Shown here: piece after piece, positions 6,901-16,578 of the stretch
Numbering within the stretch: position 1 is the first letter of the stretch
Layout: each line of letters begins with the position of its first letter
Source: Labrenzia sp. 011
Lineage (GTDB): Bacteria > Pseudomonadota > Alphaproteobacteria > Rhizobiales > Stappiaceae
Direction of reading: 5' to 3'
Assembly (NCBI RefSeq): GCF_003075075.1
Contig: NZ_QCYM01000020.1
Location: 1 to 64,000, forward strand
DNA: 64,000 nt
Notes under the pieces: model-generated
What the model was told of the DNA's origin: nothing
Database searches by the model: none
Seen by the model: the letters and a program-made list of their open reading frames with translations, nothing else
Program-made: the position numbers and the translations under genes

Positions 6901-8709
6901 ATGCCTGACAGCGCATTCCCGTCCGGTTCGGTGTTGCTCCTGGATCTTCTGCAAGAGCGGACAGCCCGGTTTTTCACAGCACCGTTCGAAATCGTCACCT
7001 GCCGCCGTCTGGAGGACGTGCGCGCTGCACTGACACGGCTCGAGGCGGCACAGAGGGACGGCGCATATGCGGCCGGGTATCTTGCCTATGAACTGGGGTA
7101 TGCCTTCGAGGATGCGCTTGCCCGCACCTTCGAGCCAACCGGCGAACCGTTGCTCTGGTTCGGACTCTACGACCGGGCCGAAGCGCTGCCCCTCGAGGCG
7201 GCACGGGCCATGCTGAAGGCCGCGGGCGGCGCAGCGCCGCGCGTTTGCGACCCGGTTTTCGACATGGACAGGGCCGCTTATGATGCGGCTTTCCAGCGGG
7301 TCCGCGGGCATCTCGCCCGGGGCGATGTCTACCAGGTCAATCTGACACTGCGCGCCGCCTTCCGGTATCTGGGCGCACCGGAGCGCCTGTTCGAGGAACT
7401 GATGCACAGGCAGCCGGTCGAATTCGCCGCCTTTGTGCGGACGACGGACCGGACAGTCCTGTCCCTTTCGCCGGAACTGTTTCTCGAGCGGAAGGGCAAC
7501 GTGCTGCGCACGCGACCGATGAAGGGAACCGCGCCCCGCGGCCGCCATCCCTCAGAAGACGCCGCAATCGCCATCGCGCTGGCGAAGGATCCCAAGCAGC
7601 GCGCCGAAAACACCATGATCGTCGACCTGATGCGCAACGACCTGTCGCGCGTCGCCAGGACGGGGAGTGTCGTGGTGACGAAACTGTGCGAGGTGGAGCG
7701 CTATCGGAGCGTCCACCAGATGACCTCCACGGTGGAGGCCCGGGCGACGCAGGACACAGGGTTTGCCACGCTGATCGAACGGCTCTTTCCCTGCGGCTCG
7801 ATTACCGGCGCGCCGAAACTCAGCGCCATGCGGATCGCCCGTGATCTGGAAACCGGTCCGCGCGGCATCTATACCGGCGCCATCGGGCACCTGGAACCGG
7901 GCGGCGACTTCCGGCTCAATGTGGCCATCCGTACCCTGGTGCTGCGCGATGATGGAAGCGGGGAGGCCGGAACGGGATCCGGGGTGGTGTTCGATTCCGG
8001 GGCTGCGCCCGAATATGACGAATGTCTGCTGAAACTGAAATTCATGACGCAGGCAACGCCGCGCTTCGAGCTGATCGAGACGATGGCCTTCGACCCGGAG
8101 GAGGGCTATCTGCTGCTCGAGCGGCACCTGCTTCGGCTCCAGGCGTCGGCGGCCTATTTCGGCTTCCCGTTCGACCGTCAGGCCGTCGAAGCCACGCTTG
8201 CGGACCGGGCGCAGGTATTTCGTGGAGCGCAGCGCGTGCGTCTGCTGCTCGGGGCCGGTGGCGATCTTTCCGTGACCGCAACTGCCCTGACACCGCCGGA
8301 CGGGGCGGCGGTCACGCTGGTGCTTGCCGGCGAACCGGTGTCCTCCACCGACCGCTTCCTTTTCCACAAGACCACAAACCGTGCCTTTCTGGACGACGCC
8401 CGCAAGGACCTCCAGGCGCGGACCGGCTGCCGGGAAGTGCTTTTCTGCAACGAAAACGGCTTTCTCACCGAAGGCAGCTACACCACGCTGTTCGTGAAAC
8501 GCAACGGCCGCCTGTTGACCCCGGCCCTCGGACACGGCCTTCTGCCGGGAACCCTGCGGGCAGGGCTCCTGGAACGCGGTCTGGCCGTGGAGGCGGATCT
8601 GATGCCGCGGGATCTGCTCACCGCAGACGCGATCTTCGTCGGAAATTCCGTGCGCGGGCTCATGCAGGCGCGCCTTTTGGAACTCGGTGACCGATTGCAA
8701 GACGCCTGA
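6901..8709 (+). CDS. pabB: Fused aminodeoxychorismate synthase component I / aminodeoxychorismate lyase
   Basis: A 602-aa fusion of two enzymes of p-aminobenzoate synthesis for folate. The N-terminal chorismate-binding part (to about residue 390) makes 4-amino-4-deoxychorismate and shows RPMKGTAPRG (about 206-215) and SITGAPKLSAM (about 300). The C-terminal PLP fold-type IV part (PabC) releases pyruvate to give PABA. It has FHKTTNR with the PLP lysine K490 and NENGFLTEGSYTTLFV. Both active sites look intact. ATG 6901 begins a normal PabB N-terminus (LLLDLLQERTARFFTAP), but the ribosome site is weak and the frame is open upstream to 6790, so the start is uncertain. The glutaminase partner (PabA) is not in the window. 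Confidence 0.92.
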   Translation: MPDSAFPSGSVLLLDLLQERTARFFTAPFEIVTCRRLEDVRAALTRLEAAQRDGAYAAGYLAYELGYAFEDALARTFEPTGEPLLWFGLYDRAEALPLEAARAMLKAAGGAAPRVCDPVFDMDRAAYDAAFQRVRGHLARGDVYQVNLTLRAAFRYLGAPERLFEELMHRQPVEFAAFVRTTDRTVLSLSPELFLERKGNVLRTRPMKGTAPRGRHPSEDAAIAIALAKDPKQRAENTMIVDLMRNDLSRVARTGSVVVTKLCEVERYRSVHQMTSTVEARATQDTGFATLIERLFPCGSITGAPKLSAMRIARDLETGPRGIYTGAIGHLEPGGDFRLNVAIRTLVLRDDGSGEAGTGSGVVFDSGAAPEYDECLLKLKFMTQATPRFELIETMAFDPEEGYLLLERHLLRLQASAAYFGFPFDRQAVEATLADRAQVFRGAQRVRLLLGAGGDLSVTATALTPPDGAAVTLVLAGEPVSSTDRFLFHKTTNRAFLDDARKDLQARTGCREVLFCNENGFLTEGSYTTLFVKRNGRLLTPALGHGLLPGTLRAGLLERGLAVEADLMPRDLLTADAIFVGNSVRGLMQARLLELGDRLQDA

Positions 8710-8803
8710 TCCGGTCAGGCGGAACTCCGCTGCTTGGGAGGCTGGCCGCCCGTCGGTCGCGGCTCCGGACGGCACGCCCGGAAAAGGACGGGGACAGCCA
8801 TGT

Positions 8804-9445
8804 TCACCGCCAGGCAATGACCTCCAGCTCCGGCCACAGCGCCTTCATGCGCTCCGCCTTTTCGGCATAGGTCTGCTTGTTTTCCCGTCCGTAATTGGGC
8901 ACCAGGCGCATGGCGAAGAGATTCGCGAGGCCGAAGGGCGCATGAAGGAGGAGGCCGTCATCTGCGCTCAGCCGCGCGGCGACTGCATGGGTGCGGGCCG
9001 CATAGGTGGTCAGGGCGTCCATGGAACAGTCCAGCGGCCGGCAGGGGTGTCCGAACCGCTTTTCGTACCATAGGTGCACCCGGGCCTGGTTGCGCACCTC
9101 CAGAAGGGGCGCAAGATCCGGCAGGGCCGCGCTCACCATGCGGATAACGGTGTCTTCCGCTTCCCATGAAAGGTCCGACCCGTCGAAATAGATGATGTCG
9201 AAATCCTTGATGCCGTGCAGATGCGGCCGGCCGGTCAGAACGTTCCAGACGCTCTGGTAGATCCCGCCGGATACCAGCCAGGCGTCGGGCAGGTCGAGAT
9301 CCCGGATGGTGGCGAGGATCCTCATGACGTGAGGAAGCCTGCGCAGGATCTGCTCGAGCCGTTCGATCCGCGCGTCTTCGCAGGCGGCATAGGAAGCGCC
9401 CAGTCTTGTGTCCGGGCCGGCCCTTGTGTCGGTTTCCGCAGTCAT
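8804..9445 (-). CDS. Nucleotidyltransferase-like family protein (PF06042 type)
   Basis: A 213-aa protein of the bacterial family once called DUF925/NTP_transf_6. It shows the family's core: an N-terminal helical region (IERLEQILRRLPHVMRILATIRDLDLPDAWLVSGGIYQSVWN), then GIKDFDIIYFDGSDLSWEAED, whose paired Asp residues resemble the metal site of the nucleotidyltransferase fold, then VRNQARVHLWYEKRFG and a C-terminal helical NKQTYAEKAERMKALWPEL. The substrate is not known for the family. It converges on pabBC with 94 bp between them. The first ATG of the frame (9445) was chosen although the ribosome site is poor. Confidence 0.8.
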   Translation of the reverse strand: MTAETDTRAGPDTRLGASYAACEDARIERLEQILRRLPHVMRILATIRDLDLPDAWLVSGGIYQSVWNVLTGRPHLHGIKDFDIIYFDGSDLSWEAEDTVIRMVSAALPDLAPLLEVRNQARVHLWYEKRFGHPCRPLDCSMDALTTYAARTHAVAARLSADDGLLLHAPFGLANLFAMRLVPNYGRENKQTYAEKAERMKALWPELEVIAWR

Positions 9446-9597
9446 GACAGGGACCTGTGTCTCGGGGGAACGGGAGACGAAGAGTAACCGATTCCGCCCG
9501 GGTGGAAATCCGGACGCTCAAAATTGCACAGCTGTGGCTTGACTATCGTCCTCCAGACGCCATTTCGCTTTCAGGACCAACGAACCGGGAAACGCAC

Positions 9598-9936
9598 ATG
9601 AATCATCTGAACAGGGGACGGCTTGCCGGAAAAGGCAGGGTTGCGGGAATCGTTATCGCCGGGGCGGTGCTGACCTTGTCGGCGCTGCAGCCCGCCGGGG
9701 CCCAGTCGGGACGGCCGGACTCGCGGTCGATGACCTGCGCCCAGGTTCAATCGCTGATCGCACAGCGCGGCGCGGTCGTCCTGAGCACCGGGCAATATAC
9801 CTTCGACAGATATGTGGCGAACCGGAACGCCTGCCAGCACGGCGAAATTCTCAAACGCGACTATGTGCCGACCAAGGACAACAACAGGTGCTATGTGCAA
9901 AGATGCGCCAGCAACCAGCCGTTTGAATTCGACTGA
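9598..9936 (+). CDS. Small secreted four-cysteine protein, paralog 1 of 3
   Basis: A 112-aa protein with a signal peptide (IVIAGAVLTLSALQPAGAQ) that should be cut after AGAQ, leaving a mature chain of about 75 residues. The mature part has GRPDSRSMTCAQVQSLI, RGAVVLSTG, FDRYVANRNAC and YVPTKDNNRCYVQRC: four cysteines that could form two disulfides in the periplasm or outside. It shares this pattern with the next two genes, so the three arose by tandem duplication. ATG 9598 was chosen because it puts the signal sequence directly at the N-terminus; upstream in-frame codons to 9457 add no such feature. I do not recognise a named function. Confidence 0.75.
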   Translation: MNHLNRGRLAGKGRVAGIVIAGAVLTLSALQPAGAQSGRPDSRSMTCAQVQSLIAQRGAVVLSTGQYTFDRYVANRNACQHGEILKRDYVPTKDNNRCYVQRCASNQPFEFD

Positions 9937-9991
9937 ATGAGCTGATTGTCCGCTGACCCCGGGCCTGTTGCCGATCGGGAGGGATATGCAG

Positions 9992-10321
9992 ATGAAGGGA
10001 ATGGTCACGATGCTTGCGCGGACGGTGCCGGTCCTTGCCGCTGCCGGAGCATTTTTCCTTCTGCCCGGGCTTCTGCAGGTTCACGCGCAGACCGCGCGGC
10101 CGGATACCCGCTCCATGACCTGCACCCAGGCGCAGGCGCTGGTAAAGCAGCGGGGAGCGGTTGTCATGTCGACCGGGCCGACCACATATGAAACCTTTGT
10201 CGCCGATGCCCGCTATTGCGTGCCACGGGCGAATTCGGTCCGGGCCAGATTTGCGCCGACAAAAGACGATGCGAAATGTCCGGTCGGCTACAGGTGCTAT
10301 CAGAACCGGAACAATCGCTAG
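9992..10321 (+). CDS. Small secreted four-cysteine protein, paralog 2 of 3
   Basis: A 109-aa protein starting at the ATG eight bases after GGGAGGG; the ATG at 9986 is too close to that site. The signal peptide (VPVLAAAGAFFLLPGLLQVHAQ) is followed by ARPDTRSMTCTQAQALV, RGAVVMSTG, FVADARYC, FAPTKDDAKCPVGYRC and a short Asn/Arg-rich tail. The cysteine spacing, the RPD-R-MTC start and the PTKD motif match the flanking paralogs. It lies 55 bp after paralog 1, so the two could be cotranscribed. The function is unknown. Confidence 0.75.
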   Translation: MKGMVTMLARTVPVLAAAGAFFLLPGLLQVHAQTARPDTRSMTCTQAQALVKQRGAVVMSTGPTTYETFVADARYCVPRANSVRARFAPTKDDAKCPVGYRCYQNRNNR

Positions 10322-10473
10322 CGCGGGACGTCGGGTTTTCGGGCGCAACAGCCATTGCAATTAGACCCCGTTTCACAAATATGAAACAAGGAGTGTCAGG
10401 GCCCTGGACAGGGGCCGGACATGACGCCCATTTGTAAAATGAATTTGCCTGAAATCCAGAAAAAGGCCTTTTG

Positions 10474-10812
10474 ATGCACGCGAACAACAGCAGGAAGCAG
10501 TCTTCAGTTGCGGGGTTCGCCCTTGGGTCGGGGCTCGTTTTCGGCGTTATCTGCCTGACTGGACTGTCCGCGGAGGCGCAGACCCGGCGGCAACCGGACA
10601 CCACCAGGCTGACCTGCGCGCAAACGCAGGCCCTGATCGAAAAGTTCGGTGCGATCAATCTGAAATCGGGGCCGTACAAGTTCGACCGCTACGTAGCGGG
10701 CAGAACTCAGTGTGTTTCGGCAGGCCGGGATATCAGAACGACCTATGTTCCGACCAGCGACGATACCAGTTGTCCGGTCAAGGTCTGCATCGAGCAGGGG
10801 CAGCAGCAATAG
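10474..10812 (+). CDS. Small secreted four-cysteine protein, paralog 3 of 3
   Basis: A 112-aa protein; ATG 10474 follows AAGG by seven bases. The signal peptide (GFALGSGLVFGVICLTGLSAEAQ) is followed by RQPDTTRLTCAQTQALI, FGAINLKSG, FDRYVAGRTQC, YVPTSDDTSCPVKVC and a Gln-rich end. It is the most diverged of the three copies (QPDTTRLTC for RPD-RSMTC, FGAI for RGAV). The gap of 152 bp to paralog 2 is large enough for its own promoter. The function is unknown; a secreted inhibitor, binding protein or envelope factor cannot be told apart. Confidence 0.75.
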   Translation: MHANNSRKQSSVAGFALGSGLVFGVICLTGLSAEAQTRRQPDTTRLTCAQTQALIEKFGAINLKSGPYKFDRYVAGRTQCVSAGRDIRTTYVPTSDDTSCPVKVCIEQGQQQ

Positions 10813-10875
10813 GCGAAGCAACCGCCGCACGGTTTTGGCCGCGCGGCGTCTGCATCCTGCCCCTCATGCCGCCGG

Positions 10876-13293
10876 TCAGCCCCTCAGGGTGCCGCCGGTC
10901 GCTTTCTGGACATTTGCGATGATCTTGCCTGAGACCGCGTCGATCTCCTCGTCCGTCAGCGTCTTCTGGCGCGGTTGAAGCGTCACATCGATGGCGACGG
11001 ATTTCTGGCCCTCCGGAACACCCTTGCCTTCGTAGATGTCGAACAGCGTCACGTCGGAAATCAGTGTCTTTTCCGCACCGCGCGCCGCTTTCAGGAGCGC
11101 TCCCGCACTCACATCCTTGTCGATGAGGAACGCGAAGTCGCGCCGCACGGGCATGAGATCGCTTGCGTTCAGCGCGCCCTTGGAGCCGCCGCCCTTGCCC
11201 TTGGGCTGCGGCAGGGCATCGAGGTAGATTTCGAAGGCTGCCAGCGGGCCGGCGATATCCAGCTTGGCCAGCGTGCGCGGGTGAATTTCCCCGAACACGG
11301 CGAGCGTGTTCTTCGGGCCGAGTTTCAGGCAGCCGGAGCGGCCCGGATGGAATGTTGCCGGAGCATCCGCCGTTACCTGCAGCTTGTCGACCGGAGCACC
11401 GATTGCCGCGAGCGCGGCTTCGGCGTCGGCCTTGACGTCGAACACATCCACATCGCCGGAGGCGCCCGACCAGTGGCGGCCGGCGCCCTGCAGCTTGGCC
11501 GTGCCACGGCGCACGCCCGCGGCTGTCATCTTCTGGCCGTCCGGCGTGTCGTCCTCGAAGACCTGGCCGATTTCGAAAAGGGCGACATCGCCGAAACCGC
11601 GGTCGGCATTGCGCTGCGCGGCGGCCAGAAGGCCGGGAAGCAGGCTCGGGCGCATGTCGGACATGTCGGCTGAAATCGGATTGGCCAGAGCCAGAACCGG
11701 GCTGCCGCCACCGAAGAGCTCGGCCTGGTCCCTGGCGATGAACGACCATGTGACCGCCTCGTTGAACCCGCGGGCGGCAAGCGCGCGCCGCGCCTTGCTG
11801 CGGCGGATCTGGCCGGTGGTCAGGACCTTCTGTCCCACGGTGCCCTGGCGCGGCAGCGGCGTCAGCGGTACGCGGTCGAGGCCGATGATGCGCACGACCT
11901 CCTCCACGAGATCCGCCTTGCCCTCGATATCAGGACGCCAGCTGGGTACGGCAACCCTGACGGTATCGCCGGTGCCGGAGATCCAGAAACCGAGGGATTT
12001 CAGGACGACATTGGCTTCCGCGTTGGAGACATCGATACCCGACAGCCGCCGGATTTCCGAATAGGGGAAATCGACGATGTTGCTGGTGTCCGGAATCGCT
12101 CCGGTCTGGACGGGTTCGGAGGCCTCGCCGCCGCACAGGTCCAGAACCATGCGCGTGGCATATTCCAGTCCCGGCATCATGTAGTCCGGATCGACGCCGC
12201 GCTCGAAGCGATAGCGGGCGTCCGTGTTGATGCCGAGCTTGCGGCCCGTGGCCGCGATGGCGTCCTCGTCCCACAGGGCAGACTCGATCAGCACGTTGAC
12301 GGTCTCGTCGGTGCAGCCGGAAGGCGTGCCGCCGAGAATGCCGCCAAGGCTTTCGACGCCGTTGTCGTCGGAAATGACGCAGACGGTCTCGTCGAGTTCG
12401 TAGGTCTTGCCGTTGAGGCCTTCGAGGGTCTCGCCCCTCTTGCCCCGACGGACCACCAGATCACCCCTGACCTTGTCGGCGTCGAAGACGTGCAGCGGCC
12501 GGCCCTGATCGAAGGTGATGTAGTTGGTGATGTCCACAAGGATGTTGATCGGCCTCAGGCCGATGGCCGTCAGGCGGTCCTGGAGCCATTGCGGCGAAGG
12601 GCCGTTCTTCACGTTCCGGACCATGCGCAGGCCGAAGGCCTTGCACATCGCGGGAGTGCCGGCGAAGTCAAGCTTTACATCGACGGGACAGGGATAGCTG
12701 CCGCGGATCTGTGCGTGAGAGCGTTCCTTCAGCTTGCCGAGCCCGGCTGCGGCCAGGTCGCGGGCGATGCCGTAGACGCCCGTGCAATCGGGGCGGTTGG
12801 GGGTCAGGCCGATCTCGATGACCGGTTCGTCCAGTCCCGCCCATTCGGCATAGCTCATGCCGACGGGGGCATCTTCGGGAAGATCGATGATGCCGTCATG
12901 TTCTTCGGACAGTTCCAGCTCGCGCTCCGAGCACATCATGCCGAAGCTTTCCACGTCGCGGATCTTGCCGACCGACAGGGTGATGTCCAGGCCGGGCACA
13001 TAATCGCCCGGCTTGCCCAGCACGCCGACAAGACCGGCGCGGGCATTGGGCGCACCACAGACGATCTGGACCGGGTCGCCTTCGCCGGTGTCGACCTTCA
13101 GCACGCGCAGGCGGTCGGCATTGGGATGCTGTTCGGCCTCCAGAACCCTGGCGATGCGGAAGGGCTTCAGCCGGTCGGCCCGGTTGCTGACCTCTTCCAC
13201 TTCCAGCCCGATCATCGTGAGGCGTTCCACGATCTCCTCCAGGCCGGCATCGGTGTCCAGGTGCTCCTTGAGCCAGGATAGGGTGAATTTCAT
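10876..13293 (-). CDS. pheT: Phenylalanine-tRNA ligase beta subunit
   Basis: The 805-aa large subunit of the (alpha-beta)2 enzyme that charges tRNA-Phe. Visible in order: the N-terminal [14 protein letters not shown], a tRNA-binding OB domain ([32 protein letters not shown]), the B3/B4 editing region ([23 protein letters not shown]), the B5 domain, the pseudo-catalytic core, and a C-terminal ferredoxin-fold anticodon-binding domain ([31 protein letters not shown]). Length is normal. It lies downstream of pheS but is separated from it by an unrelated membrane-protein gene, all on the minus strand and probably cotranscribed. Confidence 0.97.
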   Translation of the reverse strand: MKFTLSWLKEHLDTDAGLEEIVERLTMIGLEVEEVSNRADRLKPFRIARVLEAEQHPNADRLRVLKVDTGEGDPVQIVCGAPNARAGLVGVLGKPGDYVPGLDITLSVGKIRDVESFGMMCSERELELSEEHDGIIDLPEDAPVGMSYAEWAGLDEPVIEIGLTPNRPDCTGVYGIARDLAAAGLGKLKERSHAQIRGSYPCPVDVKLDFAGTPAMCKAFGLRMVRNVKNGPSPQWLQDRLTAIGLRPINILVDITNYITFDQGRPLHVFDADKVRGDLVVRRGKRGETLEGLNGKTYELDETVCVISDDNGVESLGGILGGTPSGCTDETVNVLIESALWDEDAIAATGRKLGINTDARYRFERGVDPDYMMPGLEYATRMVLDLCGGEASEPVQTGAIPDTSNIVDFPYSEIRRLSGIDVSNAEANVVLKSLGFWISGTGDTVRVAVPSWRPDIEGKADLVEEVVRIIGLDRVPLTPLPRQGTVGQKVLTTGQIRRSKARRALAARGFNEAVTWSFIARDQAELFGGGSPVLALANPISADMSDMRPSLLPGLLAAAQRNADRGFGDVALFEIGQVFEDDTPDGQKMTAAGVRRGTAKLQGAGRHWSGASGDVDVFDVKADAEAALAAIGAPVDKLQVTADAPATFHPGRSGCLKLGPKNTLAVFGEIHPRTLAKLDIAGPLAAFEIYLDALPQPKGKGGGSKGALNASDLMPVRRDFAFLIDKDVSAGALLKAARGAEKTLISDVTLFDIYEGKGVPEGQKSVAIDVTLQPRQKTLTDEEIDAVSGKIIANVQKATGGTLRG

Positions 13294-13353
13294 GAGTGTT
13301 GCTCTTTGTCGGTCGTGCGGCGGGACCCCACCGCGAATCTGGTGAAATGGCGG

Positions 13354-14007
13354 CTAGTTGCTGAACCGGTCCAGCTCTGGAATGATCGTGGCGTGGCCGT
13401 AGCTGTTGGCGAAGCGGCGGCCGATATCGGACAGGTCCTGGGTCCACAGCCGCACCATGTCCGGTGTGATCTGCTGTCCGGTGGCAATTGCCTGGGCCGC
13501 TTCCGTCTCGATCCGGTCCCGCAGGATGCCGAGCTCGAACTGGGCGGAATATTCCGCCCGGTACTTGCCGAGCCAGCCCATGGCGACAATCACCACCATC
13601 ACCAGAACCGCGGCACTGCTGGCAAGCCCGGCCCATCGGGCCGTACCGCGGATGCGCCGGTCGCTGGCAATCAGCACGATGGAGGCGATGGTCAGAAAGG
13701 CGACGATATAGATTGCCTGCAGAAAGCTCTGGTACTTTTCCGCAGAACTGGCCTCATGGGCCGCCCGAAGCCGGGTGATGCGGTCGCGCAGATAGAGCAG
13801 CGCATCGGCTTCCGTGCCGAGCTTGTCGCGGAAATAGGTGTCGCAAAAGCGCAGCCGGCCGCGGCTCTCGATCTTTTCGGCGCAGGCCTCAAGAAACGAC
13901 GTTGGCTTCGCGATGCGGCTGTCCTGATCCTTTGTCTGGGCCGCCGCCGGAAGGAGGGCGGCAAGCGACAGAGCGGCAACAAGAAATAGGCGGGTCAGCA
14001 GTGACAT
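13354..14007 (-). CDS. Membrane protein of unknown function inserted between pheS and pheT
   Basis: A 217-aa protein with a signal peptide (LFLVAALSLAALLPAAAQ), a periplasmic helical stretch with two cysteines (FLEACAEKIESRGRLRFCDTYF), then two transmembrane helices (about residues 97-114, AIYIVAFLTIASIVLIAS, and 125-145, AGLASSAAVLVMVVIVAMGWL) and a C-terminal amphipathic region (ELGILRDRIETEAAQAIATGQQ). I recognise no family. It begins 30 bp after the pheS stop with GGGGGCG upstream, and ends 60 bp before pheT, so it must share the pheST transcript. Nothing in its sequence suggests a role in tRNA charging. Confidence 0.7.
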   Translation of the reverse strand: MSLLTRLFLVAALSLAALLPAAAQTKDQDSRIAKPTSFLEACAEKIESRGRLRFCDTYFRDKLGTEADALLYLRDRITRLRAAHEASSAEKYQSFLQAIYIVAFLTIASIVLIASDRRIRGTARWAGLASSAAVLVMVVIVAMGWLGKYRAEYSAQFELGILRDRIETEAAQAIATGQQITPDMVRLWTQDLSDIGRRFANSYGHATIIPELDRFSN

Positions 14008-14037
14008 GGGTAGGCGCCCCCTTGAAGGTCCTTGCGG

Positions 14038-15120
14038 TTAACTGGACAATCCGCCGAACAGCGTCGGCAGATCGAGCGGGCGGAAGCCGTAATGCTGGAT
14101 CCAGCGCACATCCGCGTCGAAGAAGGCCCTGAGATCCGGCATGCCGTATTTCAGCATGGCGATGCGGTCGATGCCCATGCCCCAGGCAAAGCCCTGGTAG
14201 ACGTCGGGATCGAGGCCGCAATTGCGGATGACATTCGGGTGCACCATGCCGCAGCCGAGAATTTCAAGCCAGTCGTCCCCCTGGCCGATCTTCACTTCGC
14301 TGCCCGAGCGGTCGCACTGGATGTCCACTTCCATGGACGGCTCGGTGAACGGGAAGAAGCTCGGGCGGAAGCGCATCTTGATGTCGTCGACCTCGAAGAA
14401 GGCCTGGCAGAATTCCTTGAGAACCCATTTCAGGTGACCGAAATGGCTCTCCTTGTCGATGACGAGCCCTTCCACCTGATGGAACATCGGTGTGTGGGTC
14501 TGGTCACTGTCGCAGCGGTAGGTCCGGCCCGGGATGATTACGCGGATCGGCGGTTCCTGGCTGCGCATGGTGCGGATCTGCACCGGTGAGGTATGGGTGC
14601 GCAGCAGCAGCCGTTCGCCGTCTTCCTTCGGATTGAAGAAGAAGGTGTCGTGCATCTCGCGCGCCGGATGGCCTTCGGGAAAATTCAGTGCGGTGAAATT
14701 CAGGTCATCGGTTTCGATATCCGGGCCTTCGGCAATGGAAAAACCCATGTCCGCGAAGATCGCCGTCAGTTCGTCGATCACCTGGCTGACCGGATGAATG
14801 CGTCCTGTCTCCGCCGGGGAGGGGCGCAGCGGCAGGGTGATGTCGACCTTCTCGCCGGCAAGGCGGGCTTCCAGCGCGGCTTCCGCCAGAACATCCTTGC
14901 GGGCGGCGATGGCCTCGGTGATCTTCGCTTTCAGGCCGTTGAGAGCCGGTCCCATCACCTGGCGTTCTTCCGGGGTCATCTTGCCGAGAGTTTTCATCTG
15001 CTCAGAAATGGACCCCTTCTTGCCCAGGGCGTTGACCCGGAGCTCTTCCAGGGCGGCTTCGCTCTCGGCGCTTTCGATGGCGGCCAGAAGATCGGATTCA
15101 AGAGTATCGAGATTGGACAT
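14038..15120 (-). CDS. pheS: Phenylalanine-tRNA ligase alpha subunit
   Basis: The 360-aa catalytic subunit, with class II synthetase motifs: an N-terminal coiled coil (residues 1-90), [26 protein letters not shown] (motif 2 region), [23 protein letters not shown], and near the end [36 protein letters not shown] (motif 3). Length is normal. It is the first gene of the pheS-orf-pheT operon; the promoter must lie in the 400-bp region upstream. No Phe-rich leader peptide was found there. Confidence 0.97.
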   Translation of the reverse strand: MSNLDTLESDLLAAIESAESEAALEELRVNALGKKGSISEQMKTLGKMTPEERQVMGPALNGLKAKITEAIAARKDVLAEAALEARLAGEKVDITLPLRPSPAETGRIHPVSQVIDELTAIFADMGFSIAEGPDIETDDLNFTALNFPEGHPAREMHDTFFFNPKEDGERLLLRTHTSPVQIRTMRSQEPPIRVIIPGRTYRCDSDQTHTPMFHQVEGLVIDKESHFGHLKWVLKEFCQAFFEVDDIKMRFRPSFFPFTEPSMEVDIQCDRSGSEVKIGQGDDWLEILGCGMVHPNVIRNCGLDPDVYQGFAWGMGIDRIAMLKYGMPDLRAFFDADVRWIQHYGFRPLDLPTLFGGLSS

Positions 15121-15527
15121 GCGTGCTCATACCAAAGAGAGTTGAATGTGACCCATCTTATGGACCATTCCCGGTTCGCGCGCGGCGCGCGCGTGATGTC
15201 GAAACAGAAAGTCGGGGTCTTTTAGCGAATATTCGCACACATTGCCACGGCCTCGGCCGCATTATTGCGTGAGATCGCGCATTGAAGAAAAGCGCTGGAA
15301 TTGAAGCGCATTAGCGCATAAATCGCCCGCAGGCGGGACCCTGCGGCGCAAACAGGCGCACGGTGGCGTCTGTCAGGCGCATGACGCTCCGGCCGGAGCC
15401 GGGCTGGCGGATATATGCGGTGCGACAGGTCATGGCAGGCAACTTACTGAACGGCCGGGAGAAGGCAAGCGGAAATGCTTTGGGTGACATGTGCGCGGTC
15501 GCGGTCCGGTGAGCCCGGGCACCGGGA
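15121..15527. other. 407-bp intergenic region upstream of pheS
   Basis: No gene is supported. It holds the pheS promoter and leader. Visible structure: an alternating CG run at about 15179-15192, a perfect palindrome GCGAATATTCGC at 15225-15236, and several GCGCATT-like repeats between 15270 and 15320. A 13-codon ORF ends just before pheS, but it has no Phe codons and is not convincing as an attenuator peptide. Confidence 0.4.
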
Positions 15528-16445
15528 TCAGTTCGCCACCGCGTCCGCCCCCTTGGCCCTGCCGATGGAACTCTGCAGCTCGTCCCTCAGCCAGTCGCCG
15601 AAGGCCTGCTTGGCTTTCGTTTTCGGGGCGTTCCGGCCACCGATCAGCCAGTAGGCCATGCCGGTCGCGGGGCGTTCGGGGAAGGGAGCAACCACCTGGC
15701 CGGACTTCACCGCGTAGACGGCAAGCGTTTCCCAGGCCAGAAAGATGCCCTGTCCGGCAATGGCCGCATCGAGACACAGCGATCCATCGGAGAAGGTCGG
15801 TCCGTCCTGGAGAATGCTGTCGTCCAGTCCGAAGAGATCCAGCCAGGTCTTCCAGGAGAACATCTGTCCCGGGTCGCGGATGATCGGCAGTGTGCCGATA
15901 TCTTCCGGCTTCCTGATCTTTTCGGCAAGTGCGGGGCTGCAGACGGGAAAGACCCGCTGGTTGAGCAGTTTTTCCGCATTCAGGCCCGGGTAGGGGCCCC
16001 GGCCGACGCGGATGCACAGATCCACGTCGCTGATGTCCGGGTCCACCAGATCGATCGTCGCCTCCACGCGCACCCGGATGCCGGGATGGGCCTTGCCGAA
16101 GTTCTTCAGGTGCCAGACGAGCCATTTGCCCGCGAAGACGGGGGCGACGGAAATCGTCAGCGCATCTTCCCTGCCGCGCTGCGTGGTCGCCACTGCTGTC
16201 GACAGCGACGTCATGGCTGCGGTCAGATGCGGCTGCATCGCCAGGATATGTGCCGTCGGCAGGAGCAGCCGGTTTTGCCGTTCGAACAGCTGCACGCCGA
16301 GCTGGGCTTCCGTCTTCTGCACCTGCTGACTGACGGCGCCGACGGTCACGCCGAGTTCCGCCGCCGCCGCCTTGACCGACCCGAGTCGGGCGACGGCTTC
16401 CACGGCCCTGAGGCCGGACAGATGAATGCGATTGAGATTTTTCAT
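15528..16445 (-). CDS. LysR-family transcriptional regulator (GcvA-like)
   Basis: A 305-aa regulator. The N-terminal winged HTH (residues about 8-65) includes LSGLRAVEAVARLGSVKAAAAELGVTVGAVSQQVQKTEAQLG and LFERQ. The C-terminal periplasmic-binding-like effector domain starts near residue 93 (ALTISVAPVFAGKWLVWHLKNF), in the style of GcvA/AmpR proteins. It is divergent from a 46-aa ORF across a 133-bp AT-rich region. A perfect palindrome TAGATAATCTA lies two bases upstream of its ATG (16443-16445), a plausible autoregulatory site. The effector is unknown; divergence suggests the small ORF is a target. Confidence 0.88.
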   Translation of the reverse strand: MKNLNRIHLSGLRAVEAVARLGSVKAAAAELGVTVGAVSQQVQKTEAQLGVQLFERQNRLLLPTAHILAMQPHLTAAMTSLSTAVATTQRGREDALTISVAPVFAGKWLVWHLKNFGKAHPGIRVRVEATIDLVDPDISDVDLCIRVGRGPYPGLNAEKLLNQRVFPVCSPALAEKIRKPEDIGTLPIIRDPGQMFSWKTWLDLFGLDDSILQDGPTFSDGSLCLDAAIAGQGIFLAWETLAVYAVKSGQVVAPFPERPATGMAYWLIGGRNAPKTKAKQAFGDWLRDELQSSIGRAKGADAVAN

Positions 16446-16447
16446 TA

Positions 16448-16458
16448 TAGATAATCTA
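16448..16458. promoter_or_regulatory. Palindrome next to the LysR start codon
   Basis: TAGATAATCTA, perfectly symmetric around the central A, in the AT-rich divergent promoter region. It is a candidate binding site for the adjacent LysR protein; binding is an inference. Confidence 0.4.
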
Positions 16459-16578
16459 AATCGAAAATCAGAGGAAGTCGATGTAATTCAGCGATAATAT
16501 TTCCTATATAAGCAGTGTTGCTAAATTCAATAAAGGGATTTGGCCATGGGACGAACAATAATAAGGAGACTTAAGTCC

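Noticed and set aside
15121-15260. Phe-rich leader peptide/attenuator upstream of pheS
   Set aside because: The only short ORF just before pheS has no Phe codons, and no terminator-antiterminator pair is clear.
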